A DNA stretch of 7,100 bases from JBDTMT01 sp033764095 (GCA_033764095.1 JANRJF010000241.1:1-7100), one strand, 5' to 3'. Counted from the first letter of the stretch, positions 1-6,763 are shown. Notes: a model not told the origin generated them from the sequence alone. Numbers and translations are program-made.

Positions 1-813
1 AACCAGGCGACCGGCTACCTGAACGTCAACCTGATCCCCGACCTGCTCAACTTCTATCTCGACCAGCGCTTCGCCCCCAGCCTCGACACGCGCGAGGTGT
101 GGGCGATGGCGCTGCTGCCGTACGACGTCTACCTGAAGGCCGGTAAGATGTTCCTGCCCTACGGGATGCAGATTCAGAACGACAACGCCTTCATCCGCGG
201 CGGCCGCAACGGCTCGGCGACCACCGGCTTCAGCTTCAACGTCAGCCAGCCGGCCTTCGAGCTCGGCTGGGAGCCCGGTCCGGTGGCGTCGGCATTTGCC
301 GTGTCGCAGGGCGCCTCGGCCGACACCGACGTGCAGTTCAGCGGCACGGTGTCGGCGATGTTCACCGACCTGCCGGTGGTGCGCAACGTCTGGGTCGGCA
401 GCTCCGGCTCGGTCGCCAACTCCTCCGACACCGAGACCAGCTGGTTCGGCTTCTTCGCCGGCTCGAACCTGGAACGGCTGACCTACCAGGCCGAGGTGGA
501 CATCGGCCATCTGTCGTTCCCCGACAGCACCACCGACACCACCGTCGCCGGCGGCACCTTCATCTTCTACACCGAGGCGAACTACCTGTTCTTCGACTGG
601 CTCAACACCAAGGTCGCGTTCAACTACGCCGACTACGACGGCTCGCTGCCGCGCCAGGGCTCGGACGGCGAGAACTACTTCGCCATCGGCGTCGAGCCCT
701 TCCTCGCCCGCTTCGTGCAGGTCCGCGCCTTCTACACCGTCGGCAACGGCGTCGAGACCGAGCCGAGCCACAACCAGGATCTGTGGAGCCTGGAGCTGCA
801 CGTGTTCTTCTGA
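1..813 (+). CDS. Outer-membrane porin-like beta-barrel protein, 3' part (5' end outside window)
   Basis: The frame is open from base 1, so the 270 visible residues are the C-terminal part of a longer protein; the internal GTG at 97 is not a credible start because the coding pattern continues upstream of it (TGYLNVNLIPDLLNFYLDQR). The protein alternates hydrophobic and polar residues, is rich in Tyr, Phe, Gly and Asn, has no Cys, and ends LWSLELHVFF, the terminal aromatic signature of proteins folded by the BAM machinery. The stretch KAGKMFLPYGMQIQND, then a later FELGWEPGP, resembles the barrel segments of phosphate-selective porin (OprP/OprO-like) relatives. The likely role is passive passage of small solutes across the outer membrane; substrate unknown. 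It is followed by repeats rather than a gene in the same operon. The barrel assignment is firm, the porin subfamily is inference. Confidence 0.8.
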   Translation, partial: NQATGYLNVNLIPDLLNFYLDQRFAPSLDTREVWAMALLPYDVYLKAGKMFLPYGMQIQNDNAFIRGGRNGSATTGFSFNVSQPAFELGWEPGPVASAFAVSQGASADTDVQFSGTVSAMFTDLPVVRNVWVGSSGSVANSSDTETSWFGFFAGSNLERLTYQAEVDIGHLSFPDSTTDTTVAGGTFIFYTEANYLFFDWLNTKVAFNYADYDGSLPRQGSDGENYFAIGVEPFLARFVQVRAFYTVGNGVETEPSHNQDLWSLELHVFF

Positions 814-815
814 AG

Positions 816-1081
816 GGCTGTTAGGCTGCTGGCTGTTAGGGTGTTAGGGGAAGCCCACTGAGACCGTTGTGATGAGCCGCCATCCTCCCCTAACCGCCTG
901 ACTGAAACTTCACGCACAGGAGCAAGGCCAACCACCAAGGCACCAAGACACCAAGCGGACCTCGGACCTTGGTGCCTTGGTGTCTTGGTGGTGATCTTCT
1001 AAGCGGCGAGGACGCGCGTTTCTCGCTCGACTGTTCGGGCGCGGCCGGTGGCGGCACTAACAGCGTAACAGCCTAACAGCC
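816..1081. repeat. Outer inverted pair of 8-bp-periodic repeats, core TAACAGCC
   Basis: The right arm is three adjacent octamers, taacagcg at 1058, taacagcc at 1066 and taacagcc at 1074. The left arm has the complement in degenerate form: ggctgtta at 816, ggctgctg at 824, ggctgtta at 831 and gggtgtta at 839. The two arms face each other across about 210 bp and frame nearly the whole gap between the porin stop and the hydrolase start; the right arm ends 3 bases before the hydrolase ATG. No ORF in this gap looks real. The arms could pair in single-stranded nucleic acid but the left one is imperfect. Function unknown. Confidence 0.7.
931..992. repeat. Inner imperfect inverted repeat built of CACCAAGG octamers
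   Basis: The left arm has three octamers (caccaagg 933, caccaaga 941, caccaagc 949). The right arm has three in opposite orientation (ccttggtg 967, ccttggtg 975, tcttggtg 983). Arms 931-955 and 968-992 pair over 25 positions with 23 Watson-Crick pairs, one G-U and one A-C, around a 12-base loop. As RNA this would be a strong hairpin downstream of the porin gene, but no T-run follows, so intrinsic termination is not shown. It could protect the 3' end of the porin mRNA or simply be a dispersed repeat. Confidence 0.75.
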
Positions 1082-1084
1082 TGC

Positions 1085-1933
1085 ATGATCTCCCTCGACC
1101 AAGCCCGCCGCACACCCGGCGACCGCCGGATCGTCGAAACGCGCGCCGGCCGGCTCGGCGTCATCGTGCGCGGCAGTGGGCCGGATCTGATTCTGATCCA
1201 CGGCATCACCGACAATGCCGACACCTGGCGCGCGGTGCAGGAGCGGCTGGCTGAGCGGGCGCGCGTACACGCGATCGACCTGCCGGGGCACGGACTATCC
1301 GACATCCCGGCGCGGCCGCTGACGGTGGCCGAGCAGGCGGCGGCGGTGGTCGCCTATCTGGACAGCGCCGGCATTGCGCGCTGCGTGGTGAGCGGCAACT
1401 CGCTCGGCGGTGGGGTGACGCTCGGCGTCGCGCACCAGGTGCCCGACCGCGTCGCCGCGGCCGTGCCGATCTGCGCGCTCGGCACGCGCTTCCCGGTGCC
1501 GTTCTCGCTCGGCACGTTGCGCTACCGCCCGTTCGCCGAGCTGATGCCGGTGCTCGCCCGGCGTCCGCGCGTCGCGCGCCTGTTCATGCGCGACATGTAC
1601 AACCCGCGCTTCCGCCCGTCGGATCAGGAGGTCGTCGACTACTGGTCGCAGTGGCTGGTGGCCGGCCGGCCGCAGTATCTGCGAGCACTGCTGCGGGCGC
1701 TCGACGTCGCCGAGCCGACGCCGTGGCTGGCCTCGATCCGCCTGCCGGTGCATGTCGTGCACGGCGAGGCCGACCGCATCATTCCAGTGCGCGTCGGCCA
1801 CGCGATCGCCGCTGCGCTGCCCAACGCCCGGCTGACCACCCTGCCCGGCATCGGCCACGAGCCGCAGCACGAGTGCATCGAAGAGACCTGCGCGATCCTG
1901 GCCGACACCCTCAACCGCGTCAGCCAGCCCTGA
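1085..1933 (+). CDS. Alpha/beta hydrolase fold protein
   Basis: This 282-residue protein has the length and motif order of a single-domain alpha/beta hydrolase. HGITDNADTW (His39-Gly40) is the oxyanion-hole loop, DLPGHGLSD (65-73) follows strand beta-4, GNSLGG gives the nucleophile elbow with Ser106, HGEADRIIP carries the acid Asp230, and GIGHEPQ carries the base His258. The triad is therefore complete and the enzyme probably active. The cap region (about 130-205) is Arg-rich and contains FMRDMYNPRF. There is no signal peptide, so it is probably cytoplasmic. The family includes esterases, C-C bond hydrolases, epoxide hydrolases and haloperoxidases; the substrate cannot be read here. ATG 1085 is the first possible start after an in-frame stop at 1058-1060. 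No clear Shine-Dalgarno precedes it, since an octamer repeat occupies that position. It converges on the minus-strand fusion gene. Confidence 0.88.
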   Translation: MISLDQARRTPGDRRIVETRAGRLGVIVRGSGPDLILIHGITDNADTWRAVQERLAERARVHAIDLPGHGLSDIPARPLTVAEQAAAVVAYLDSAGIARCVVSGNSLGGGVTLGVAHQVPDRVAAAVPICALGTRFPVPFSLGTLRYRPFAELMPVLARRPRVARLFMRDMYNPRFRPSDQEVVDYWSQWLVAGRPQYLRALLRALDVAEPTPWLASIRLPVHVVHGEADRIIPVRVGHAIAAALPNARLTTLPGIGHEPQHECIEETCAILADTLNRVSQP

Positions 1934-1990
1934 CCTGACGGAACTGCGGCGGCGCGGAGCGGCATGGCTCGGGATGGGACCGTCGACAGA

Positions 1991-2118
1991 CGCCCCCATC
2001 CTGACCTTGCCCCGCTCAAGCGGGGCAAGGAATCTGCATCAATGAAGGCTCTGTGCGACAGGAAGCGCTGTCTCTGTCGCTTCCCCCGCGTGAGCGGGGG
2101 AAGCTCAGGATGGGGGCG
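1991..2118. terminator. REP-like double hairpin between convergent genes; probable bidirectional terminator
   Basis: The outer arms 1991-2004 (cgcccccatcctga) and 2105-2118 are perfect 14-bp reverse complements. Inside are two further hairpins: 2005-2015 with 2020-2030 (ccttgccccgc, loop tcaa) and 2079-2089 with 2094-2104 (gcttcccccgc, loop gtga), each with an 11-bp perfect stem. A further 7-bp pair, gcgacag 2055-2061 with ctgtcgc 2074-2080, competes with the second hairpin. The element lies between the hydrolase stop (1933) and the fusion-gene stop (2212), where it would act on both transcripts. No T-runs are present, so termination is inferred from position and stem strength. The pattern of C-rich hairpins flanked by CCCCCATCCT resembles intergenic REP/BIME-type elements of other proteobacteria. 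The remaining bases of the 278-bp gap show no gene. Confidence 0.65.
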
Positions 2119-2211
2119 CAAACCGACTGCGGAGCAAGGGCGGAGAGCAGACAGACAACGTTGACGTTTGCCTTCTCCGCGCTTCCGCGATGCGGCATGT
2201 CTGCATCAAGA

Positions 2212-5200
2212 TCAGATCTCCGGCGGCTGCAGCTCGCAGCCGTCCAACGCCGAGAGCACGGCGAGCAGCAGCTCGTTGATTCGTACGCTGCCGTCGCGAT
2301 CGCGGTCGGCGCTGCGGCAGGTATCGAGCGATTCGCTGCCGAGCGCGATGTTGACGGCGCGGATCAGCTCCTCGATGGTCGTGACCGAGTCGCGGCTGCA
2401 GTCGCCGGGGCAGCCGAAGATAGGCACCCCGCCGGTCGGCGTCGCGGTGGCGGTGGGCGTCGGGCCGGTCGGCGTTGCAGTGCCGGTGGGTGTCGCCGTG
2501 TCGGTCGCGGTCGGCAGCGGGCTGGTCGGCGTCGGCGTGCCGCCGCTCGGCGTGCTGTCGGGATCGGCCGGGTCGCTCCCGGCGTCGAGCTCGTCGCGAT
2601 CGAGGAAGCCGTCGAGGTCGCGGTCGAGCCCGAGGCGCACGCCGTCGCCCGGCGGCGCGCAGGTGTAGGTGAGCGGCGTCGCGGCGCCGGCGCGGGCGCG
2701 CAGCGCGGCGTCGCTCAGCGCCGGCTCGGCGCCGCGGTCGGAGACGAAGGCGCCGCTGATCGGATCGAGCAGGTAGCCACGCGCCTCGCCGTCCACCACC
2801 CCTTTCACCACCAGCTCGCACTCACGGGCGCCAGGCTGATCGACCAAGGTGAAGGCGGTGCGGGCGCGCGCGATCAACAGCGCCTCGCGCGCAACGTCGG
2901 CCGCCGATCCGGCATCGGTGAGCGTCACCTGCTGGCCGACGATCGGCGCAAAGGTGGTGTCGAACTGATGAATGAATTCCTCCAGATCGTGCCGCTCCTG
3001 TTCCGAGGTGGAGAAGACCGTGGCGTGCAGGAAGTCGAACACGGTGGCGATGCTGCCGTCGTGCAGGAAGCCAAAGCCGCGCACCTGCGGTCCCTGCGGC
3101 TGGATGCTGAGCAGCGGCGGATCGACAAACGCGACGTCGGGCATGCCGAACATGCCGATCTTCTGGTACGCGCTGCTGAGGCGCGCGACCTTGAACTCCT
3201 GCGGCTCGTTCTCGAACGTCGTTAGGCCACCGCTGCCGAAGAACCCCTGCGACGCGTTGAGCTCGTGACAGCCATTGCAGTTGGCGACGCCATCGGTGCC
3301 GCGGCCGAAGTACAACTTGCGCCCCTCCACCGCCGCGTCCGACAGTTGGTTGTCGAGGGCGCGAATCGGGTTGGGCGGCAGCTGGACCGCGAGCACGAAA
3401 TCGGTGAACGCGTCCATGTCGGCGGTGGGAATTTCGCCCTCGTCGCGACCCAGTAGGCCGGGAAAGGCGACGTTGAAGGCCGCGAAGGCGAGCCGTTCGT
3501 CGAGCGCGCGCGGGTCGCCGTGGAAGGTGCCACCGGTGCGGTCGCCGCGCCAGTGCATCGGGCCGCCGTGCGCCATGCCGCGCAGCGTCTGCGTCGTCAT
3601 CGGCCCCTTGAGCGGATGAAACGCCTGACCGCCGCCGATCGGACCGAGCGGATTCGGGTTGGGGCGCACGTCGTCGTCGGGATTGCCGAGATCCCACGCG
3701 AGGCTGTCGAAGTCGCCGAAGACGTGGCAGGCGGCGCACGCCGCCTCGCCGTTGCTGGAGCTCAGGCGCGCGTCGTAGAGCACGCGACGGCCGGCGCGCA
3801 GCGACGCCGGCTCGGTGTCGTGCAGCGGGTGCTGCGCGAGCTCGGCGCCGCTCTGCGTATCGATCACCTTCACCGCGTTGTCGAAACGCGTGAGCACGTA
3901 GAGGCGCTGGCGCGGCTCGTCGAGCGCCAGGCCACAGGGCCCGCCGCCGCTCACCGGGATCTGCGCCGACGCGTCGGGGACGAAGCTGTCGTCGCGCAGT
4001 GCCGCGGCGGCGACCCGACCGACGGCGCTGGAGCCGAAGGCGGCGACGTAGACCGTGCCGGCGCTCGAGACCGTCAGCTGCAGCGGCGTCGCCAGGCTGG
4101 CGGCCTTCACCGCGGCCGGCATTGGCGTGGTGCGGTAGCTCTGCGGCAGCGCGGTGATGTGCTTGTTCAGATGGCGCGGCCGCACCGCGCCGTTCTCGAT
4201 CACGGTGATGCGGGCGCGGTGCAGATCGCCGCGCACCGTGGTCGCGCTGGTCCCCGGCCCTTCGAAGCGCACCTCGTTGTTGGCCTCGGTGTTGCTGACC
4301 AACAGCGCGCCGCTGACGGGGTCGATCGCCATGTTGAACAGCACCGTCCCGACGTGCGCGAAGCTGGCGGTCTCGACCGGCGTTGCGGCGAGCGCGTCGA
4401 TGGCGAAGACGTCGTGATCGGGCAGCTCGAAGCGCACCGCGTTGTTCCAGTTGCGACCGAGCCCGTCCTGCCAGATGCCGCTGAGCGGATCTTGGCGCAC
4501 GATCAGGCCGGTTTCCGGTCCGCGAATTCCCTCGTGGTTGGCGTTCGGATCCGGCAGGCCGCCCGGCACCTGCGCGCTGGGCAGGCCACCCGGCATCTGC
4601 ACGCCGTCGAGGCCGCACGCCGGTGCGCTGGCGCCGCCGTTGCAGACCGCGCCTTCGCTCAACGCCGTGGTCAGATTGCCGGAGTGGAAGACCGCCGCGT
4701 ACACGGTCGCCCCGTCCGGCGTCGCCGCCAGCGCGCGCGGCGTGTCGCCGAACAGCTCGACGACGTGCAGCGGCGCACCGTCGGCCGGCAGCGCGTCGGC
4801 AGCAAAGACCCAGACCAGGGCGCGCGGCGTGCCCGGCGTGGTCAGCGCCGCCGGCACCGAGGCGGGCAGGTTCTGCCCGCGCCGCGCGGTGGTGATGAAG
4901 GCGCGGGTGAAGACGCCGTCGACGCGCGGGCCGGCGAACACGATGTCGCGCGGCTCGTCGCCGACCAACAGCGTGCGCGCGACGCGCGGCGGATCGGCGG
5001 CGACGTCGACGACGCTGACCGAGTCGGAGAGGTGGTTCACCACCCACACCTCGCCATCGTTGCGCGCCGCGACGGCGACCGGCTCGAGGCCGACCGGCAC
5101 CGAGTCGAGATGCGTCAGCCCGCCGGCCTCGACGCTGAAGATCTCCAGCCGGCTGTCTGGCGTGTTGACGGCGAATAGCCGGGTGCCGTCCGGCGAGAGC

Positions 5201-5328
5201 GCCAGCGGCCGCACCGGGCCGCTCTCGAAGGTGACGAGCGCCTGTGCGGTCCCCACCAGAAGAAGAAAGAGAACAACTGCCTTCACCACGGAGGCACAGA
5301 GGCACGGAGGGGGATGTGTGACTTTCAT
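2212..5328 (-). CDS. Secreted YVTN beta-propeller / di-heme cytochrome c peroxidase-like fusion with EF-hand and dockerin-like C terminus
   Basis: The protein has 1038 residues if it starts at ATG 5328. An export signal (VVLFLLLVGTAQA, cleavage near residue 30) is followed by a beta-propeller of YVTN/YncE type (about 35-510; repeats such as LSPDGTRLFAVNTPDSRLEI and VWVVNHLSDSVSVVDV). Next is a di-heme domain of the cytochrome c peroxidase/MauG superfamily (about 515-800) with heme motifs CAACH (531-535) and CNGCH (684-688), MHWRGD (591-596) and FLHDGS (His756). A canonical EF-hand loop occupies 902-913, a Thr-Pro linker about 926-970, and a dockerin-like module 971-1038. In that module loop 976-987 is degenerate and loop 1008-1019 (DRDRDGSVRINE) canonical, with Cys at 973, 977, 1004 and 1031. 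The expected role is periplasmic or surface redox chemistry on H2O2 or an organic/protein substrate, not determinable. The true start may be GTG 5289 or 5286, because residues 6-14 are encoded by an octamer repeat. Last gene of the minus-strand cluster. Confidence 0.87.
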   Translation of the reverse strand: MKVTHPPPCLCASVVKAVVLFLLLVGTAQALVTFESGPVRPLALSPDGTRLFAVNTPDSRLEIFSVEAGGLTHLDSVPVGLEPVAVAARNDGEVWVVNHLSDSVSVVDVAADPPRVARTLLVGDEPRDIVFAGPRVDGVFTRAFITTARRGQNLPASVPAALTTPGTPRALVWVFAADALPADGAPLHVVELFGDTPRALAATPDGATVYAAVFHSGNLTTALSEGAVCNGGASAPACGLDGVQMPGGLPSAQVPGGLPDPNANHEGIRGPETGLIVRQDPLSGIWQDGLGRNWNNAVRFELPDHDVFAIDALAATPVETASFAHVGTVLFNMAIDPVSGALLVSNTEANNEVRFEGPGTSATTVRGDLHRARITVIENGAVRPRHLNKHITALPQSYRTTPMPAAVKAASLATPLQLTVSSAGTVYVAAFGSSAVGRVAAAALRDDSFVPDASAQIPVSGGGPCGLALDEPRQRLYVLTRFDNAVKVIDTQSGAELAQHPLHDTEPASLRAGRRVLYDARLSSSNGEAACAACHVFGDFDSLAWDLGNPDDDVRPNPNPLGPIGGGQAFHPLKGPMTTQTLRGMAHGGPMHWRGDRTGGTFHGDPRALDERLAFAAFNVAFPGLLGRDEGEIPTADMDAFTDFVLAVQLPPNPIRALDNQLSDAAVEGRKLYFGRGTDGVANCNGCHELNASQGFFGSGGLTTFENEPQEFKVARLSSAYQKIGMFGMPDVAFVDPPLLSIQPQGPQVRGFGFLHDGSIATVFDFLHATVFSTSEQERHDLEEFIHQFDTTFAPIVGQQVTLTDAGSAADVAREALLIARARTAFTLVDQPGARECELVVKGVVDGEARGYLLDPISGAFVSDRGAEPALSDAALRARAGAATPLTYTCAPPGDGVRLGLDRDLDGFLDRDELDAGSDPADPDSTPSGGTPTPTSPLPTATDTATPTGTATPTGPTPTATATPTGGVPIFGCPGDCSRDSVTTIEELIRAVNIALGSESLDTCRSADRDRDGSVRINELLLAVLSALDGCELQPPEI
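2419..2553 (-). repeat. Low-complexity Thr-Pro linker coding repeat (fusion protein)
   Basis: About 45 codons encode a linker of Thr, Pro, Ala and Gly (units such as TATPTG and TPTPT) separating the EF-hand from the dockerin-like tail. On the plus strand the DNA reads as reiterated gtcggcgtcgc-type units. Such linkers are usually extended and often O-glycosylated in secreted proteins; glycosylation here is only a possibility. The open valine/glycine-rich frames on the opposite strand result from this repeat. Confidence 0.8.
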
Positions 5329-5356
5329 CTCGGTGCCTCTGTGTCTCTGTGGCGAA
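5282..5356. repeat. Inverted pair of CACGGAGG/CACAGAGG octamer repeats overlapping a gene start
   Basis: The left arm has cacggagg 5287, cacagagg 5295 and cacggagg 5303. The right arm has the inverted form: tctcggtg 5328, cctctgtg 5336 and tctctgtg 5344. Arms 5282-5307 and 5331-5356 are complementary at 22 of 26 positions around a 23-base spacer. The right arm fills much of the 48-bp gap between the lipoprotein stop and the fusion gene, while the left arm lies inside the annotated 5' coding end of the fusion gene. A hairpin here would sequester the ATG at 5328 in its loop and cover the GTG codons at 5289 and 5286, so it could affect translation of the downstream gene. I recall very similar CACAGAGGCACAGAGG-type repeats in many environmental bacterial genomes. 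Confidence 0.75.
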
Positions 5357-5376
5357 GTCTGCGATCGGTCTCTTCT

Positions 5377-6357
5377 CTACTGTGTCGCGCCGGAGTTGAT
5401 CCAGTCGACGACCAACTGGATCTGTTCGGGCGGCAGCGTCGGTTGGGCGAGCGGCATACGACTGCCGAGCGGGATGGTCAGCGGCCCGGTCAGCTTGAGC
5501 AGCAGGTAGCTGTTGGCGGTGTCGTTGGGCACCACGCGCTTCATCCCGGCGGCGAGCGCGGCCGGATTGGTCGGGTCGACGTTGACCAGGTCGCCGTATG
5601 AGACGTCGGGAGTGAGCACCAGATTGTTCGATGCGCCCTGCAGGTCGTGACAGAACAGCGTCGCGCAGGACACGTCGAAGATCTGCGTCTGGATCTGCGC
5701 ATACAGCGACAGCGTCGGCGTCGCGGTGGGCGTCGGCGTCTCGCTGGCGGTCGGCGTCTGGCTCGGGGTGTGGGTGGAGGTGGCGGTCGGCGGCGCGCTG
5801 CCGGTCACCGTCGCGGTCGGCGTCGCGGTGTTGGGCGCGGTCGGCGTCTCGCTCGGCGTCGCGGTGTCGAGCGGCGTCGCGGTGGCAGTGGGCGGCGCGC
5901 CGGTGGGCGTCGCCGTCGCGGTCGGCACGCCGGTCACGGCCGGCGGCGCGCCCTCGGTGATCCAGGTGCGGATGAGGGTGATGTCGTCGCTCGACAGCGG
6001 CGCCATGCTGAGCGGCATGCGGCCGCCCTCGCCGAGGCCGGGCATGGTGACCTTGGTGAGCAGGAAGCTGTTGTCGGGCGCGAACGCCTCGACTCGCAAC
6101 ATCCCGTCGGCACGCGCCACGACATTGTCCGGCTCGACGCCGACCAGCGCGGCGTACGAGGCACCGGGCGACAGGTTGAGCCCGCCGGCGACGTTGGTCG
6201 AGTTGTGACAGCCGGCGTTCAGGCAGTGCTGATTGAACACCTGCGTCTGCAGCTGGTTGAACCAGCCCTCGGCCGGAACCGGCGTGCCGCCGTCGCCGGC
6301 GCAGCCGGCCAGCGCCAGCAGGCCGATCAGCGCCGCCGCGGTACCGCCCCGCTGCAC
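5377..6357 (-). CDS. Lipoprotein with two tandem cytochrome c-like domains carrying CX4CH motifs
   Basis: Starting at GTG 6357 the protein has 326 residues, with a lipoprotein signal ending LLALAG-Cys19. Domain 1 (about 32-138) has CLNAGCH (45-51), SPGASYAALVGV, a DNSFLL-K motif and RMPL (Met114), ending IRTWITEGA. A Thr-Pro linker (about 138-216) leads to domain 2 (about 218-326), which repeats the plan: CATLFCH (231-237), SYGDLVNV, NSYLLLKL, RMPL (Met301) and VVDWINSGA. This is an internal duplication. Each domain has four residues between the two Cys instead of the usual two; the CX4CH form is known in some multiheme cytochromes, with His as proximal and Met as plausible distal ligand. It is expected to be an electron carrier anchored to a membrane. 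The start at 6357 lies 4 bp after the preceding gene's stop, gives a compact lipoprotein signal and avoids a long overlap; an in-frame ATG at 6414 would overlap by 53 bp. Heme attachment is inferred. Confidence 0.82.
   Translation of the reverse strand: MQRGGTAAALIGLLALAGCAGDGGTPVPAEGWFNQLQTQVFNQHCLNAGCHNSTNVAGGLNLSPGASYAALVGVEPDNVVARADGMLRVEAFAPDNSFLLTKVTMPGLGEGGRMPLSMAPLSSDDITLIRTWITEGAPPAVTGVPTATATPTGAPPTATATPLDTATPSETPTAPNTATPTATVTGSAPPTATSTHTPSQTPTASETPTPTATPTLSLYAQIQTQIFDVSCATLFCHDLQGASNNLVLTPDVSYGDLVNVDPTNPAALAAGMKRVVPNDTANSYLLLKLTGPLTIPLGSRMPLAQPTLPPEQIQLVVDWINSGATQ
5710..5946 (-). repeat. Low-complexity Thr-Pro linker coding repeat (lipoprotein)
   Basis: About 79 codons encode Thr, Pro, Ala and Ser units (TATATPTG, ETPTAPNTATPT, SQTPTASETPT) that tether the two cytochrome-like domains. 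The DNA is dominated by reiterated gtcggcgtc/gcggtg units on the plus strand, much like the linker in the downstream fusion gene but nearly twice as long. Repeats of this kind expand and contract by slippage or recombination, so length may vary between strains. Confidence 0.8.
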
Positions 6358-6361
6358 GCGG

Positions 6362-6763
6362 TCACTCGCTCTTGACGTCGGCCACCAGGACCGACTGCAC
6401 GCCACCCTTGGCAAATTTCTTGCCGGTGACGGTGACGCGCTCGCCGGCCAGTCCCTTGGCGGCGGTGTAGCCCTCCGGCGCGTCGTGATCCTCGATCAGG
6501 AGATAGACGTCGCCGGCGTCGGTCAGCACGCCGATCGGCAGCCCCTTCTTGGCGCACAGCTCGGCGCACTGCTTGTGGCGCTTTCCCTTGCTGCCCTGCG
6601 ACAGGTAGCAGGAGACGTCGATCACCTCGCCGCTGACGGTGATCGCCTCCTGCGCCGCGGCGCGCGACAGCCAGACGGTCGGCGCCATGATCCCGATCAT
6701 GCTCGCCAGCGCCAGCCAGCGCGTGACCTCGAACACGATCGCCTGCACTTCCCGCATACGCAT
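6362..6763 (-). CDS. Small exported or membrane-anchored protein with a conserved-looking Cys motif, function unknown
   Basis: This 133-residue protein has an N-terminal hydrophobic segment (about 16-32, LALASMIGIMAPTVWL) followed by RAAAQEA. That fits a signal peptide cleaved near residue 38 or an uncleaved anchor. The mature part starts ITVSGEVIDVSCYL and continues HKQCAELCAKKGLPIGVL, then DVYLLIEDH and ERVTVTGKKFAKGG. Its beta-rich pattern with repeated VTVSGEV/VTVTGK strands suggests a small OB-like barrel. Cys52, Cys66 and Cys70 with His63 could bind a metal or form disulfides, but no CXXCH is present, so it is not a c-type cytochrome itself. I recall similar hypothetical proteins in other environmental bacteria without an established function. 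It is the first gene after a plausible promoter and lies 4 bp before the CX4CH lipoprotein, so it is probably co-transcribed with it. Start ATG 6763 is likely, ATG 6757 possible; no strong Shine-Dalgarno is visible for either. Confidence 0.75.
   Translation of the reverse strand: MRMREVQAIVFEVTRWLALASMIGIMAPTVWLSRAAAQEAITVSGEVIDVSCYLSQGSKGKRHKQCAELCAKKGLPIGVLTDAGDVYLLIEDHDAPEGYTAAKGLAGERVTVTGKKFAKGGVQSVLVADVKSE

Noticed and set aside
843..894. Possible terminator after the porin gene (9-bp stem gttagggga / tcccctaac)
   Set aside because: The loop is 34 bases and no T-run follows; the pairing could be a by-product of the surrounding TTAGGG-rich repeats.
1295..1999. Minus-strand frame (234 codons) opposite the hydrolase
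   Set aside because: It is rich in Arg and His without motifs, while the opposite frame carries a complete catalytic triad.
2053..3225. Plus-strand open frame (390 codons)
   Set aside because: It starts inside the REP-like hairpins and continues antisense to the fusion gene, with the biased composition of a shadow frame.
3520..5178. Long plus-strand open frame (552 codons) opposite the fusion gene
   Set aside because: It is Arg/Ala/Val-rich without domains and lies antisense to a protein with clear heme, propeller and EF-hand motifs; high GC keeps the opposite strand open.
2822..5305. Minus-strand open frame (827 codons) in a different frame from the fusion gene
   Set aside because: It is extremely Arg/Ala-rich and overlaps the fusion gene on the same strand; no motif is recognisable.
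4442..5509. Plus-strand open frame (355 codons) across the fusion-gene start and the octamer repeat
   Set aside because: It has no recognisable domain, and the part reading CLCGE is simply the repeat translated.
5726..6208. Valine/glycine-rich plus-strand frame resembling a repetitive protein
   Set aside because: It is the complement of the Thr-Pro linker codons in the lipoprotein gene.
6358..6414. N-terminal extension of the lipoprotein from an in-frame ATG at 6414
   Set aside because: It would overlap the preceding gene by 53 bp and put 19 polar residues ahead of a normal lipoprotein signal; GTG 6357 fits better.
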